This document shows, in pieces, positions 52,489-62,516 of a stretch of DNA of 64,000 nt. The notes beneath the pieces were generated by a model. It did not search any database, was not told where the DNA came from, and saw only the letters and a list, made by a program, of their open reading frames with translations. The DNA comes from Phyllobacterium zundukense (GTDB lineage: Bacteria; Pseudomonadota; Alphaproteobacteria; Rhizobiales; Rhizobiaceae). The position numbers were made by a program, and so were the translations under genes. Numbering within the stretch: the first letter of the stretch is position 1; each line of letters starts with the position of its first letter. Location of the stretch: NCBI RefSeq assembly GCF_002764115.1, contig NZ_CP017940.1, positions 904,501 to 968,500 on the forward strand. Reading direction: 5' to 3'.

Positions 52489-53374
52489 GGATGGCCTCCA
52501 CGGATGTTGACGCAAAATGACGAACCGCCAACTGGACAGCTCCGGTTAGCGCATCATTGAGAGGCGTCTGCAATTTGGCCCGATAGCGTTGTGACAGAAG
52601 CGGGCCATAGAGCGCACCAAGGCCTCCCAATAAGGAAAGACGCATTGGAGTTCCCGCCATGATCGCATCGAGTCCTTCTTCAATCTGGCCGACCGTTTTC
52701 CGCAGGATGGCATCCGCCACAGCGTCTTCTTGTGCCGCATATTCAAAGACCATCGGAGCAAACGAACCGAAATCGCTTGGACGTGCCGAATGAGCGAACT
52801 GGACTATGCGATGGGGATTACCGCCGAACCTTTCCATGACCGCATCGGTCAGGGGAGAGGCAGGGTGGAACCTGTCATAGGCCAGCAGTGCCTCTTCGAG
52901 CAGATCCCGGCCCAGCCGCGCACCGCCGCCAAGATCGCTGACCTTGAAGCCCCATCCCCCCGCGAAGCGTATCTCGTTTCCGGACCGGGTAACAAAGGCT
53001 GAACCGGTGCCAAGGATGACCACGGTTCCATCATGGTCGCCGAGCGCGCCCTGAAGCGCGATCACGCCGTCGGAATAAACAAGGGAATTTTTGAACGGCA
53101 GCATGGCTTGCAGTTGTGCGCCATTGCCGCCGACATTTGCACCCGCAAGGCCAAGGACTGCCGATATGGAGGCGATCGCCGAAGGATCAATCTTTGCGTC
53201 AGCGAGGGCTGCCTCTGCGGCATCAAGAATGTTGAGACGTGCTGTATTCATGTCGGTCATGATATTGGCCGAACCGCTCTTGCCGGTGCCCAGAACCTGG
53301 CCGTTCATATCGGCCAGTGCTGCCCTGCAGCCCGTTCCACCACCATCAATGCCCAGGAGATAAGTCACGTTCAA
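52481..53374 (-). CDS. BadF/BadG-family N-acetylglucosamine kinase
   Basis: A 297-residue sugar kinase of the ASKHA fold. The phosphate-1 loop is LLGIDGGGTGCRAAL, phosphate-2 VVILGTGSAFVTRSG, and GWGFKVSDLGGGARLGRDLL is the adenosine-side motif typical of GlcNAc and GlcN kinases. It would phosphorylate free GlcNAc (or MurNAc) imported by the ABC system opposite. The start is TTG 53374 (GGAGG four bases upstream) or GTG 53368. It is the first gene of the leftward operon. Confidence 0.88.
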   Translation of the reverse strand: MNVTYLLGIDGGGTGCRAALADMNGQVLGTGKSGSANIMTDMNTARLNILDAAEAALADAKIDPSAIASISAVLGLAGANVGGNGAQLQAMLPFKNSLVYSDGVIALQGALGDHDGTVVILGTGSAFVTRSGNEIRFAGGWGFKVSDLGGGARLGRDLLEEALLAYDRFHPASPLTDAVMERFGGNPHRIVQFAHSARPSDFGSFAPMVFEYAAQEDAVADAILRKTVGQIEEGLDAIMAGTPMRLSLLGGLGALYGPLLSQRYRAKLQTPLNDALTGAVQLAVRHFASTSVEAIHG

Positions 53375-53391
53375 TCATCCTCCAAAAACAG

Positions 53392-53531
53392 AATACCAAT
53401 AAAATACCAATAGCCAAGCGTTAATTTATGCTTTTTCAGATTTTCCTCAGTATCATTGATTTTATTGAATAAAAATACCTAATTCAAAATCATTGCGGAA
53501 ATTTTTTAAGATTTGCTGGACAAGTGGTATT
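53392..53531. promoter_or_regulatory. Divergent control region with AATACCA boxes
   Basis: Between the kinase and murQ, AATACCAAT occurs twice as a direct repeat (53392-53400 and 53403-53411), AATACCTAATT once near 53474, and the inverted form TGGTATT at 53525-53531 just before the murQ ribosome site. I infer binding sites for the GntR/NagR-like regulator acting on both operons. Confidence 0.5.
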
Positions 53532-53566
53532 TTTTTGGCATTAATTATCGCAACGAGGAGAGAGCA

Positions 53567-54478
53567 GTGGGAACAACCCGTACCGAGCAGCGCAACGACA
53601 AGGCATCCGGACTGGACGAGCGATCGCCAGAAGATGTTCTTCGTTTGCTGCACGATGCGCAGATCGAGGCGGCGGCTTCGGTGGCGCGCGCCACGAGTTC
53701 CATTGCCAAGGCTGCTCTTCTGGCCGCCGATACGCTTCGCGCCGGCGGGCGTCTCGCCTATGCCGCCGCGGGTAGCTCTGGTCTGATGGCGCTGGCCGAT
53801 GCGCTCGAATTGCCAGGGACCTATGGTATCGACCCGGATCGCATTGTCATCCTGCTGGCAGGCGGGGTCTCCAGTCTCAGCCGTCTCGCGGGCACATACG
53901 AAGATGACACAACCCAGGCGGCAAGTGACATTACTGCAGCCGGTCTTGGGCAGGGCGATTGCCTGATTGCGATCTCCGCCAGTGGTACGACACCCTATGC
54001 GCTTGCCGCAATCGACGAAGCGAAGAAGCGTGGGCTCAAAATCATCTCGATCGCCAACAATCCCGATGTTCCGCTGTTTCAGAGGGCGGACGTCGCTATC
54101 ACGCTGGAAACGCCGCCGGAAATGGTTGCGGGATCGACCCGCATGGGGGCGGGCACCGCCCAGAAGATCGCGCTCAACCTCCTGTCGACATTGATGGCCG
54201 TGCATCTCGGGCACGTGCATGACGGTTATATGGTCAATCTCACTGCCGACAACATCAAGTTGCGCGAGCGGGCGGCGAGGATCGTATCGGCGATTAGCGC
54301 CTGCGATATTACCGACGCAGCAAAGCTGCTCGAAGCGAGCGGCGGGTCGGTCAAGTCGGCAATTCTGCTCGCGGCTGGCGCGGCCAATGTAGAAAAAGCA
54401 TCAGAAATTCTCGAAAGCAATCAACAGAGGCTTCGCCCGGCGCTTTCGGAACTGAAGGGGAGCCTCGGCTCTCGTTAA
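53567..54478 (+). CDS. murQ: N-acetylmuramic acid 6-phosphate etherase
   Basis: A 303-residue SIS-domain etherase. GRLAYAAAGSSGLMALADAL, DCLIAISASGTTPYALAAI and AGSTRMGAGTAQKIALNLLS are MurQ signatures; the last carries the catalytic region. It cleaves the lactyl ether of MurNAc-6-phosphate to GlcNAc-6-phosphate and lactate and so feeds NagA. GTG 53567 with GAGGAG upstream is the start; upstream frames contain the operator region. It opens the rightward operon. Confidence 0.92.
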   Translation: MGTTRTEQRNDKASGLDERSPEDVLRLLHDAQIEAAASVARATSSIAKAALLAADTLRAGGRLAYAAAGSSGLMALADALELPGTYGIDPDRIVILLAGGVSSLSRLAGTYEDDTTQAASDITAAGLGQGDCLIAISASGTTPYALAAIDEAKKRGLKIISIANNPDVPLFQRADVAITLETPPEMVAGSTRMGAGTAQKIALNLLSTLMAVHLGHVHDGYMVNLTADNIKLRERAARIVSAISACDITDAAKLLEASGGSVKSAILLAAGAANVEKASEILESNQQRLRPALSELKGSLGSR

Positions 54479-54513
54479 CGGCACTGCTCATAAGGGTGCA
54501 ACAGGAGACTAAA

Positions 54514-55773
54514 ATGGGAAGCACGACACTAAAAACACTGCTTATGGCGACCAGCATCCTGGCTACGGCCGGCTTTGCTCACGCCGCAGACACCACGCTG
54601 ACGATTGAAAGCTGGCGTACTGACGATCTCGCGATCTGGCAGGAAAAGCTGATTCCGGCTTTCGAAGCCAAGAATCCTGGCATCAAGGTCAAGTTCGCGC
54701 CGACACCGCCAACCGAATATGACGCGGCTCTGGGCGCGCGCTTCGATGCGGGCAGCGCCGGTGATATCATTACTTGCCGTCCCTTCGACAAGTCGCTGGA
54801 GCAGTTCAAGCGCGGCAATCTGACGAGCCTGAATGATGTTCCGGGCATGAAGAACTTCTCGGACGTAGCCAAGGCTGCCTGGACAACTGACGATGGCAAG
54901 GACACGTTCTGCGTGCCGATGGCCTCCGTTATCCACGGCTTCATCTACAACAAGGATGCCTTCGACAAGCTCGGCATCGCCATTCCGACCACGGAAGCCG
55001 AATTCTTTGCTGCTCTCGACAAGATCAAGGCAGACGGCACCTACATTCCGATGGCCATGGGTACGAAGGATCTTTGGGAAGCCGCAACGATGGGCTACCA
55101 GAACATCGGACCGACGTACTGGAAGGGTGAAGAGGGCCGTGCCAAGCTCATCAAGGGCGAAGCCAAACTGACCGATCCGGAATGGGTCGAGCCTTACAAG
55201 GTTCTTCTCAAGTGGAAGGATTACCTCGGTGACGGTTTCGAAGCCCAGACCTATCCGGACAGCCAGAACCTGTTCACGCTTGGCCGTGCTGCAATCTACC
55301 CTGCCGGTTCCTGGGAAATCGGTCTGTTCAATACGCAGGCCCAGTTCAAGATGGGCGCATTCCCGCCGCCGGTCAAAAATGCCGGTGACGCTTGCTACAT
55401 CTCCGATCACAACGATATCGGTGCTGGCCTCAATGCCAAGAGCGCCCATCCGGAAGAAGCCAAGAAGTTCCTGGAGTGGGTTGCTTCGCCAGAATTCGCC
55501 GACATCTATGCCAACGCACTTCCAGGCTTCTTCAGCCTGAACTCGACACCGGTGAAGATGGCCGATCCGCTGGCACAGGAATTCGTCTCATGGCGTGAAA
55601 AGTGCAAGCCGACGATCCGTTCGACCTATCAGATCCTGGCACGCGGCACGCCGAACCTCGAGAATGAAACCTGGGTTGAATCGGCCAACGTGATCAACGG
55701 CACCGATACGCCGGAGGCTGCTGCCAAGAAGCTGCAGGATGGTCTCGACAGCTGGTACAAGCCTGCCAAGTAA
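54514..55773 (+). CDS. ABC transporter substrate-binding protein (amino-sugar locus)
   Basis: A 419-residue family 1 extracellular binding protein. The signal peptide covers about residues 1-24 (SILATAGFAHAAD), and the mature part begins TTLTIESWRTDDLAIWQEKL. Aromatic residues such as WEAATMGYQNIGPTYW likely line the sugar site. With its partners it resembles the NgcEFG/Ngt class for GlcNAc or chitobiose. MurNAc or peptidoglycan sugars are also possible, given murQ upstream. GGAGA precedes ATG 54514. A strong hairpin follows the stop. Confidence 0.88.
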   Translation: MGSTTLKTLLMATSILATAGFAHAADTTLTIESWRTDDLAIWQEKLIPAFEAKNPGIKVKFAPTPPTEYDAALGARFDAGSAGDIITCRPFDKSLEQFKRGNLTSLNDVPGMKNFSDVAKAAWTTDDGKDTFCVPMASVIHGFIYNKDAFDKLGIAIPTTEAEFFAALDKIKADGTYIPMAMGTKDLWEAATMGYQNIGPTYWKGEEGRAKLIKGEAKLTDPEWVEPYKVLLKWKDYLGDGFEAQTYPDSQNLFTLGRAAIYPAGSWEIGLFNTQAQFKMGAFPPPVKNAGDACYISDHNDIGAGLNAKSAHPEEAKKFLEWVASPEFADIYANALPGFFSLNSTPVKMADPLAQEFVSWREKCKPTIRSTYQILARGTPNLENETWVESANVINGTDTPEAAAKKLQDGLDSWYKPAK

Positions 55774-55781
55774 AGCAATCG

Positions 55782-55820
55782 ATAGCCGGAGCGTCCATTA
55801 CGGGACGTTCCGGCTATTTT
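55782..55820 (+). terminator. Intercistronic hairpin after the binding-protein gene
   Basis: A stem of about 15 bp with one mismatch (ATAGCCGGAGCGTCC 55782-55796 with its complement at 55802-55817) is followed by TTTT. It probably terminates part of transcription, giving more binding protein than permease. Confidence 0.78.
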
Positions 55821-55923
55821 CTTATCTGAAGCAAGACGCTCGTCGTTAAGCTATCATCTTCCAAAGGCAGTCGTGAGCCGGTTTAGACACGACCAAAAAT
55901 CACAAGCAGGGGTCGCGGATTTA

Positions 55924-56874
55924 ATGAGCACAGTCGAACATTCATCGGTCGATCGAGGCGAGGACAAACACCGCCGGCGCTGGCACATTCTGGTGTTCCT
56001 GCTGCCAGCCCTGCTCGTCTACACGGCTGTAATGATCCTGCCGCTCGTCGAAACGCTGCGGCTCTCCCTGTTCAACGTCAAGGATGGCCAGAGCGTTTTT
56101 GTCGGCTTCGGCAACTTCCAGGTGCTTTTTGGCGATCCGCGCTGGGCAGCCAGCTTCTGGAATGCGCTGGGCAACAATTTCATTTTCTTCCTGATCCACA
56201 TGCTCGTGCAAAACCCGATCGGCGTAGCGCTTGCCGCCCTATTGTCCGTGCCGAAGCTGCGCTTTGGCGCTTTCTACCGCACCGCAATGTTCCTGCCGAC
56301 GCTGCTGTCCTTCGTGATCGTCGGTTTCATCTGGAAGCTGATCCTGTCGCCGATCTGGGGCGTCTCCCCCTATCTGCTTGATCTCGTCGGCCTGAAGTCG
56401 ATGTTCTCGCCATGGCTGGGCAAGCCGGGCACCGCGCTGATCGCCGTATCACTCATCTCGGTCTGGCAATATGTCGGTATCCCGATGATGCTGATCTATG
56501 CAGCCATGCTCAACATTCCCGATGAGGTGCTGGAAGCTGCCGAGTGCGATGGCGTTACCGGCTGGAGCCAGTTCTGGAAGATCAAGCTGCCGCTGATCCT
56601 GCCTTCCATCGGTATCATCTCCATCCTGACTTTTGTCGGCAATTTCAACGCGTTCGACCTGATCTATACGGTGCAGGGTGCGCTGGCGGGGCCGGATGGA
56701 TCGACGGATATTCTGGGCACCTTGCTCTACCGCACCTTCTTCGGCTTCCAGCTGCAGATCGGCGATAAATCGATGGGCGCGACGATCGCGACGGTGATGT
56801 TCCTCATCATCCTGTCCGGTGTCTGCCTCTACCTCTTTGCCATCCAGCGGCGCATGCGCCGGTACCAGTTCTAG
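55924..56874 (+). CDS. ABC sugar transporter permease (MalF type)
   Basis: A 316-residue permease with six membrane segments after a basic cytoplasmic N terminus (DRGEDKHRRRWHILVFLLPA). The EAA loop is visible as IPDEVLEAAECDGVTGWSQF, with the FQLQIGDKSMGATIAT loop near the end. ATG 55924 is used; an upstream frame from 55873 has no support. It pairs with the next permease, which begins ten bases after its stop. Confidence 0.9.
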   Translation: MSTVEHSSVDRGEDKHRRRWHILVFLLPALLVYTAVMILPLVETLRLSLFNVKDGQSVFVGFGNFQVLFGDPRWAASFWNALGNNFIFFLIHMLVQNPIGVALAALLSVPKLRFGAFYRTAMFLPTLLSFVIVGFIWKLILSPIWGVSPYLLDLVGLKSMFSPWLGKPGTALIAVSLISVWQYVGIPMMLIYAAMLNIPDEVLEAAECDGVTGWSQFWKIKLPLILPSIGIISILTFVGNFNAFDLIYTVQGALAGPDGSTDILGTLLYRTFFGFQLQIGDKSMGATIATVMFLIILSGVCLYLFAIQRRMRRYQF

Positions 56875-56884
56875 GATCAAGCTC

Positions 56885-57724
56885 ATGGCAAAACCAACCG
56901 CTTCACCCATCCGTACCGGCTTCGTTCATCTGGCGCTTGGCGCCTACACGCTGATCGCGCTGTTCCCGGTGTTCCTGACTGTCATCAATTCGTTCAAGGA
57001 CCGGGCATCGATCTTCCGTGATCCGCTCGGTCTGCCGACGCCGGCAAGCTTCAGCCTGGTCGGCTATGAAACGGTTCTGAAACAGGGCGATTTCATCCTG
57101 TATTTCCAGAACAGTTTCATCGTCACTGCCGTGTCGATCTTCTTCGTCCTGCTGTTCGGTGCCATGGCTGCCTTCGCACTTTCGGAGTATCGTTTCCGCG
57201 GCAACACGATGATGGGGCTTTATCTCGCACTTGGCATCATGATCCCGATCCGTCTCGGCACGGTGGCTATCCTGCAGGGCATGGTGGCGGCGGGGCTCGT
57301 CAACACGCTTACGGCGCTCATCCTCGTCTACACGGCGCAAGGCCTGCCGCTTGCCGTCTTCATTCTCACGGAATTCATGCGCACCGTGTCGGATGATCTG
57401 AAGAATGCCGGGCGTATCGATGGTCTTTCCGAGTACTCGATCTTCTTCCGGCTGGTCCTGCCGTTGGTAAGGCCGGCGATGGCAACAGTCGCGGTCTTCA
57501 CCATGATTCCGATCTGGAACGATTTGTGGTTCCCGCTGATCCTCGCGCCAAGTGACGCCACCAAGACGGTGACACTCGGCAGCCAGGTGTTCATCGGCCA
57601 GTTCGTGACCAACTGGAATGCTGTTCTCGCGGCCCTGACACTGGCGATCGTGCCGGTCCTGGTTCTCTATCTCATCTTCTCGCGGCAGCTGATCCGCGGC
57701 ATCACATCGGGAGCGGTCAAATGA
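56885..57724 (+). CDS. ABC sugar transporter permease (MalG type)
   Basis: A 279-residue permease with six membrane segments. The EAA loop is visible as VSDDLKNAGRIDGLSEYSIF, in which the usual EAA is replaced by KNA. The tail [14 protein letters not shown] is typical of this class. It overlaps the following dehydrogenase gene by four bases (ATGA), showing one operon. Confidence 0.9.
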   Translation: MAKPTASPIRTGFVHLALGAYTLIALFPVFLTVINSFKDRASIFRDPLGLPTPASFSLVGYETVLKQGDFILYFQNSFIVTAVSIFFVLLFGAMAAFALSEYRFRGNTMMGLYLALGIMIPIRLGTVAILQGMVAAGLVNTLTALILVYTAQGLPLAVFILTEFMRTVSDDLKNAGRIDGLSEYSIFFRLVLPLVRPAMATVAVFTMIPIWNDLWFPLILAPSDATKTVTLGSQVFIGQFVTNWNAVLAALTLAIVPVLVLYLIFSRQLIRGITSGAVK

Positions 57725-58782
57725 CGGCACAGAAGCCGATCCGGGTTCTTGTGGCGGGGCTCGGAAATATGGGGCGGAGCCATGCGCTCGCCTATCATAA
57801 CAATCCGGGTTTCGAGATAGTCGGACTGGTCAACCGCTCGGTCGTGGCTCTGCCGGAGGAATTGCGCTCCTATACGATCCACCCGTCGTTCGATCAGGCA
57901 CTTGCCGAGCTGAAGCCCGAGCTCGTCTCGATCAATACCTATTCCGACAGTCACGCCGACTATGCCGTGGCGGCGATGGAAGCGGGCGCGGATGTCTTCG
58001 TCGAAAAGCCGCTCGCGACCACGGTTGCCGATGCGGAACGCGTTGTTGCTGCCGCCAGGAAACACGGCCGCAAGCTGGTGATCGGCTATATTCTCCGTCA
58101 TCACCCGTCCTGGGTGCGGCTGATCGAAGAGGCGCGCAAGCTTGGCGGTCCTTACGTGTTCCGCATGAATCTCAACCAGCAGTCGAGCGGCGCGACGTGG
58201 GAAACCCATAAGTCGCTGATGAAGACGACATCGCCGATCGTCGATTGCGGTGTGCATTATCTCGACGTGATGCTGCAGATCACCGATGCCAGGCCGGTGC
58301 AGGTGCGCGGCATGGGCGTGCGTCTCACCGATGAGATCGACCCGAGCATGTACAATTACGGCCATCTGCAGGTGTTGTTCGATGACAATACGGTCGGCTG
58401 GTACGAAGCCGGCTGGGGTCCGATGATGTCGGAGACAGCCTTTTTCGTGAAGGACGTGATCTCGCCCAATGGTTGCGTGTCCATTGTCATGGACCAAAAC
58501 GCCAAGTCGGATGACATCGACTCGCATACCAAGACGTCGACCATACGGCTGCACTCGGCAAAGACGGGACCGGACGGACGCTTCGCCAAACCGGACGAAC
58601 TTCTGAACATGGCGGGTGAGCCGGGACACCAGGATCTTTGCGATCTTGAGCAGGCCTTTGTCCTCAAGGCAATTCGCGAAGATCTCGACCTTGGCCGCCA
58701 CATGCAGGACGCCGTCCGGTCGCTCAGCGTCTGCCTTGCGGCGGATGAGAGTGTGCGCACCGGCAAGCCAGTAGACTTATAA
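57721..58782 (+). CDS. Gfo/Idh/MocA-family dehydrogenase
   Basis: A 353-residue NAD(P)-dependent oxidoreductase. The Rossmann motif [18 protein letters not shown] lies at the N terminus, the [15 protein letters not shown] lysine motif near residue 95, and the catalytic-type [13 protein letters not shown] motif near 175. It sits between the permease and ATPase genes of the importer, so it presumably acts on the imported sugar or a derivative (for example oxidation at C3, as in other members). The substrate cannot be read from sequence. Confidence 0.88.
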   Translation: MTAQKPIRVLVAGLGNMGRSHALAYHNNPGFEIVGLVNRSVVALPEELRSYTIHPSFDQALAELKPELVSINTYSDSHADYAVAAMEAGADVFVEKPLATTVADAERVVAAARKHGRKLVIGYILRHHPSWVRLIEEARKLGGPYVFRMNLNQQSSGATWETHKSLMKTTSPIVDCGVHYLDVMLQITDARPVQVRGMGVRLTDEIDPSMYNYGHLQVLFDDNTVGWYEAGWGPMMSETAFFVKDVISPNGCVSIVMDQNAKSDDIDSHTKTSTIRLHSAKTGPDGRFAKPDELLNMAGEPGHQDLCDLEQAFVLKAIREDLDLGRHMQDAVRSLSVCLAADESVRTGKPVDL

Positions 58783-58810
58783 ATTTGAATCAAGAAACGG
58801 GAACAAGACA

Positions 58811-59812
58811 TTGGGTTCTTTGAAGATTGAAAATATCCGCAAGTCCTTCGGCCATGTGGACGTGCTGAAAGGCATCAACCTCGAGGTCAAGGACGGCGAG
58901 TTCGTGATTTTTGTCGGGCCGTCCGGTTGCGGCAAATCCACCTTGCTGCGGGTTATCGCGGGACTCGAAGATGCGACGTCGGGCGACATCCTGATCGATG
59001 GCAAGAAGGTGAACAACACGCCGCCTGCCAAGCGCGGCATTGCCATGGTGTTCCAGACCTACGCGCTTTACCCGCATCTCTCGGTTCGCGACAATATGGG
59101 GCTCGGCCTGAAACAGGCAGGCAAGCCGGCGGAAGAAATCAAGGAACGAACCAGGATCGCCTCGGCCATGCTGTCGCTCGATGATTATCTTGAACGTCGC
59201 CCGGCAGAACTTTCCGGCGGTCAGCGCCAGCGCGTCGCCATCGGCCGCGCCATTGTGCGTGAGCCGCAACTGTTCCTCTTTGACGAACCGCTGTCGAACC
59301 TCGATGCCGCACTGCGCGTCAACACGCGCCTGGAGATCGCACGCCTGCACCGGCAGCTGAAGGCAACCATGATCTATGTGACGCACGATCAGGTCGAGGC
59401 GATGACCCTCGCCGACAAGATCGTCGTGTTGAACCAGGGGCGGATCGAGCAGGTCGGTTCGCCGATGGAGCTCTATAATTCGCCGCAGACGATCTTCGTT
59501 GCCGGGTTTATCGGCTCGCCGCAGATGAACCTGATCGATGCGGCAAAGCTTGGTCAGAGCGGCGCCAAGACGATCGGCATCCGCCCGGAACATATTCAGG
59601 TGAGCAAGACATCAGGCGACTGGAAGGGCTCGGTCATACATGTCGAGCATCTGGGCGCCGACACGATCATCTATCTCCAGACCGATTTCGGTCCGCTCAC
59701 CGTTCGTCTCTTCGGCGAGCACAATTTCGAGGTGGACGGTGTGCTTTACGCTTCGCCGGACGCTGGCCGGACATATCGTTTTGACAATGAAGGGCAGGTT
59801 ATCAAGGGCTGA
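58811..59812 (+). CDS. ABC sugar transporter ATP-binding protein (UgpC/MalK type)
   Basis: A 333-residue ATPase. Walker A is GPSGCGKST, the signature [14 protein letters not shown] and Walker [13 protein letters not shown], with a shortened C-terminal OB region containing [10 protein letters not shown]. The start is TTG 58811; no ATG fits the conserved N terminus ([11 protein letters not shown]). It completes the importer of the murQ operon and is its last gene. Confidence 0.9.
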   Translation: MGSLKIENIRKSFGHVDVLKGINLEVKDGEFVIFVGPSGCGKSTLLRVIAGLEDATSGDILIDGKKVNNTPPAKRGIAMVFQTYALYPHLSVRDNMGLGLKQAGKPAEEIKERTRIASAMLSLDDYLERRPAELSGGQRQRVAIGRAIVREPQLFLFDEPLSNLDAALRVNTRLEIARLHRQLKATMIYVTHDQVEAMTLADKIVVLNQGRIEQVGSPMELYNSPQTIFVAGFIGSPQMNLIDAAKLGQSGAKTIGIRPEHIQVSKTSGDWKGSVIHVEHLGADTIIYLQTDFGPLTVRLFGEHNFEVDGVLYASPDAGRTYRFDNEGQVIKG

Positions 59813-59919
59813 TTTCGTCAATTCATGTCATGACATGATCAAACGTTTGGGTCATAGTCCGGCGCGCTGCGGAATCATTGCCGTGCGCTGCTGATACAGA
59901 CAAGAACAGGACGACGACC

Positions 59920-60981
59920 ATGGGCTGGACACCGGATTCCAAACGCTACGACACGATGAAATATAATCGCTGCGGCAGGAGCGGTCTCAAGCTCCCGGCC
60001 ATTTCCCTCGGGCTGTGGCACAATTTCGGTCATGACACGCCGCATACGGTCAAGCAGGCGATCTGCCGTCAGGCCTTCGATCTCGGTATAACCCATTTTG
60101 ATCTTGCCAATAATTACGGCCCTCCGCCCGGTTCGGCTGAAGAGGCATTCGGCGAAATACTGCGAAATGATTTCAAGGGTTACCGCGATGAGCTGATCAT
60201 CTCCTCGAAGGCTGGCTATGGCATGTGGCCCGGGCCCTATGGCGAGTGGGGCAGCCGCAAATATATGATTGCCAGTTGCGATCAGAGCTTGAAGCGGCTC
60301 GGTCTCGACTATGTAGACATCTTCTATTCCCACCGCTTCGACCCCGATACGCCGCTTGAAGAGACGATGATGGCCCTGGATCAGATCGTAAGCTCGGGCC
60401 GTGCCCAATATATCGGCATCAGCTCCTACAATTCTCATCGCACGCGTGAGGCTCAAGCCATCCTGGAAGAGCTTGGTACGCCCTGCCTCATCCATCAGCC
60501 CAGCTATTCGATGATCAATCGCTGGATCGAAGAAGATGGCCTGATCGACACGCTGGAAGATTTGGGGATTGGGTCGATCGTGTTTTCACCACTGTCGCAA
60601 GGCATGCTGACTGACAAGTATCTCAAGGGCGTACCCGAAGCGAGCCGCGCTGCTCAGGGCAAATCGCTCAATCCGAATTTCCTGAGCGAGAGCAACGTTG
60701 CCAATATTCGTGCACTCAATGAAATTGCCGGCAGGCGCGGTCAGACGCTTGCCCAGATGGCGATTGCCTGGGTTCTCAGGAGGGGGCGGATCACGACGGC
60801 ACTGATTGGCGCAAGCAAAGCCCAACAGGTCGTCGATTGCGTCAAGGCACTCAACAATCTTGAATTCACAGACGCCGAGCTTGCCGAGATCGACACATAT
60901 GCCAACGATGCCAATGTCAATCTCTGGGCAGCGTCCGCCGAACGCGAAGGTCCGCAGCGTGTGCCGCCGAAACTCGCTTGA
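59920..60981 (+). CDS. Aldo-keto reductase (YghZ/GprA-like)
   Basis: A 353-residue AKR14-type enzyme. The catalytic Asp and Tyr are in HFDLANNYGPPPGSAEEAFG, the Lys in IISSKAGYGMWPGPYGEWGS and the His in DIFYSHRFDP; the NADPH site appears as GIGSIVFSPLSQGMLTDKY and LIGASKAQQVVDCV. E. coli YghZ reduces L-glyceraldehyde 3-phosphate and methylglyoxal. ATG 59920 follows AGGA; an upstream in-frame start at 59878 is weaker. It appears to be transcribed separately from the importer. Confidence 0.9.
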   Translation: MGWTPDSKRYDTMKYNRCGRSGLKLPAISLGLWHNFGHDTPHTVKQAICRQAFDLGITHFDLANNYGPPPGSAEEAFGEILRNDFKGYRDELIISSKAGYGMWPGPYGEWGSRKYMIASCDQSLKRLGLDYVDIFYSHRFDPDTPLEETMMALDQIVSSGRAQYIGISSYNSHRTREAQAILEELGTPCLIHQPSYSMINRWIEEDGLIDTLEDLGIGSIVFSPLSQGMLTDKYLKGVPEASRAAQGKSLNPNFLSESNVANIRALNEIAGRRGQTLAQMAIAWVLRRGRITTALIGASKAQQVVDCVKALNNLEFTDAELAEIDTYANDANVNLWAASAEREGPQRVPPKLA

Positions 60982-61062
60982 AGTCGCAACCAGAGATTGG
61001 CAGCGCACCACTAATATGCGAAACGTCTGCGCCTGGAAATTGATACGGATTGGAATCGTTCG

Positions 61063-62382
61063 ATGAAGATTGCGATGATCGGGACCGGATATGTCGGTCT
61101 GGTGTCGGGTGTTTGCTTTGCGGAGTTCGGATTTCAGGTCACCTGTGTAGACAAGAATCCCGCTATCATCGAACGCTTGCAGGCGGGTGAAGTCACGATC
61201 TACGAGCCCGGTCTCGATGAACTCCTGTTGCGCAATGCGCGCGACGGGCGATTGGTCTTCACGACGGATCTCGAAACCACTGTTGCCGATGCCGATGTCA
61301 TTTTCATTGCGGTCGGCACGCCGTCCCGCCGTGGTGATGGCGAGGCAGACCTGCAGTACATCTATGCGGCCGCTGATGAAATCGCCGCTGCGATGAAGCC
61401 GGGCGCGGTCATTGTCATCAAGTCTACCGTGGTCGTCGGCACCAATGCCGATGTGCGTGCGCGCATTGGCAAGGCACGTCCGGGCGTTGCGTTCTCCATG
61501 GTCTCCAATCCGGAGTTCCTGCGCGAAGGCTCGGCAGTCGAGGACTTCCTTCGTCCCGACCGTGTCGTGGTTGGTGTTCACGACGACGCCGGTGCAGCGG
61601 CGATGAAACGCGTTTATCGCCCGCTTTATCTGCGTGAGACGCCGATGATCGTGACGACGCTCGAAAATGCCGAGATCATCAAATATGCGGCCAATGCCTT
61701 CCTGGCGATGAAGGTGACCTTCATCAACGAGGTCGCCGACCTTTGCGAGAAGACGGGCGGCAATGTACAGGACGTGGCGCGGGCGATCGGCATGGACAAC
61801 CGTATCGGCTCAAAATTTCTGCATGCAGGGCCGGGATTTGGCGGTTCCTGCTTCCCCAAGGATACGCGCGCCTATGCTGCGACGGGCCGCAAGATGAATG
61901 CGCCGCAGACGCTGATCGAACAGGTCGTCACGATCAACGAACAGCGCAAGCGTTCCATGGCGACAAGGGTTATCGAAGCCGCACAGAAGAACGGCGAGAA
62001 GTCCGTTGCGGTTCTCGGGATCGCCTTCAAGCCCAATACCGACGATATACGCGAATCTCCGGCACTGGACATCATTCCCGTGCTGCAGAAGGCAGGCTTG
62101 GCTGTGCGCGCGCACGACCCGGAAGCACGGGTTGCGGCGGAACCGGTCTTGCCCGGCGTCACTTGGTGCAAGTCCGCTTACGAAGCCGTTGAAGGGGCAG
62201 GGATCACCGTCCTCCTGACCGAATGGAATGCCTATCGCGCGCTTGACCTGAAGCGGGTGGCAAACCTGATGAGCGGCAATCTCCTGTTCGACCTGCGCAA
62301 TGTCTATAGTGCGCAGGACCTCGACGGAACCGGCCTCGAATACCATTCGGTAGGAAGGCCGCTGGTGGGGAAAGTCAGCTAG
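61063..62382 (+). CDS. UDP-glucose 6-dehydrogenase
   Basis: A 439-residue enzyme oxidising UDP-glucose to UDP-glucuronate for exopolysaccharide and capsule (Ugd/RkpK/ExoY-pathway type). The NAD motif MKIAMIGTGYVGLVSG, NPEFLREGSAVEDFL, the catalytic Lys in ANAFLAMKVTFINE, the active-site Cys in GPGFGGSCFPKDTRA and GIAFKPNTDDIRESPAL are all intact. The start ATG 61063 matches the conserved N terminus. The neighbouring glycosyltransferase on the other strand suggests an envelope-polysaccharide context. Confidence 0.95.
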   Translation: MKIAMIGTGYVGLVSGVCFAEFGFQVTCVDKNPAIIERLQAGEVTIYEPGLDELLLRNARDGRLVFTTDLETTVADADVIFIAVGTPSRRGDGEADLQYIYAAADEIAAAMKPGAVIVIKSTVVVGTNADVRARIGKARPGVAFSMVSNPEFLREGSAVEDFLRPDRVVVGVHDDAGAAAMKRVYRPLYLRETPMIVTTLENAEIIKYAANAFLAMKVTFINEVADLCEKTGGNVQDVARAIGMDNRIGSKFLHAGPGFGGSCFPKDTRAYAATGRKMNAPQTLIEQVVTINEQRKRSMATRVIEAAQKNGEKSVAVLGIAFKPNTDDIRESPALDIIPVLQKAGLAVRAHDPEARVAAEPVLPGVTWCKSAYEAVEGAGITVLLTEWNAYRALDLKRVANLMSGNLLFDLRNVYSAQDLDGTGLEYHSVGRPLVGKVS

Positions 62383-62516
62383 TCGCGCTTGACTAGCCGC
62401 ACTGCAGCTCCAATGGAAATGGCGTTCGCTCCAAAGGACTATAATCCTATTCATGACTGAGGCCGTCAATTCGACATTAGTCACAAATCGATGTTTTAAA
62501 TGCCGTTTACGCGCCT

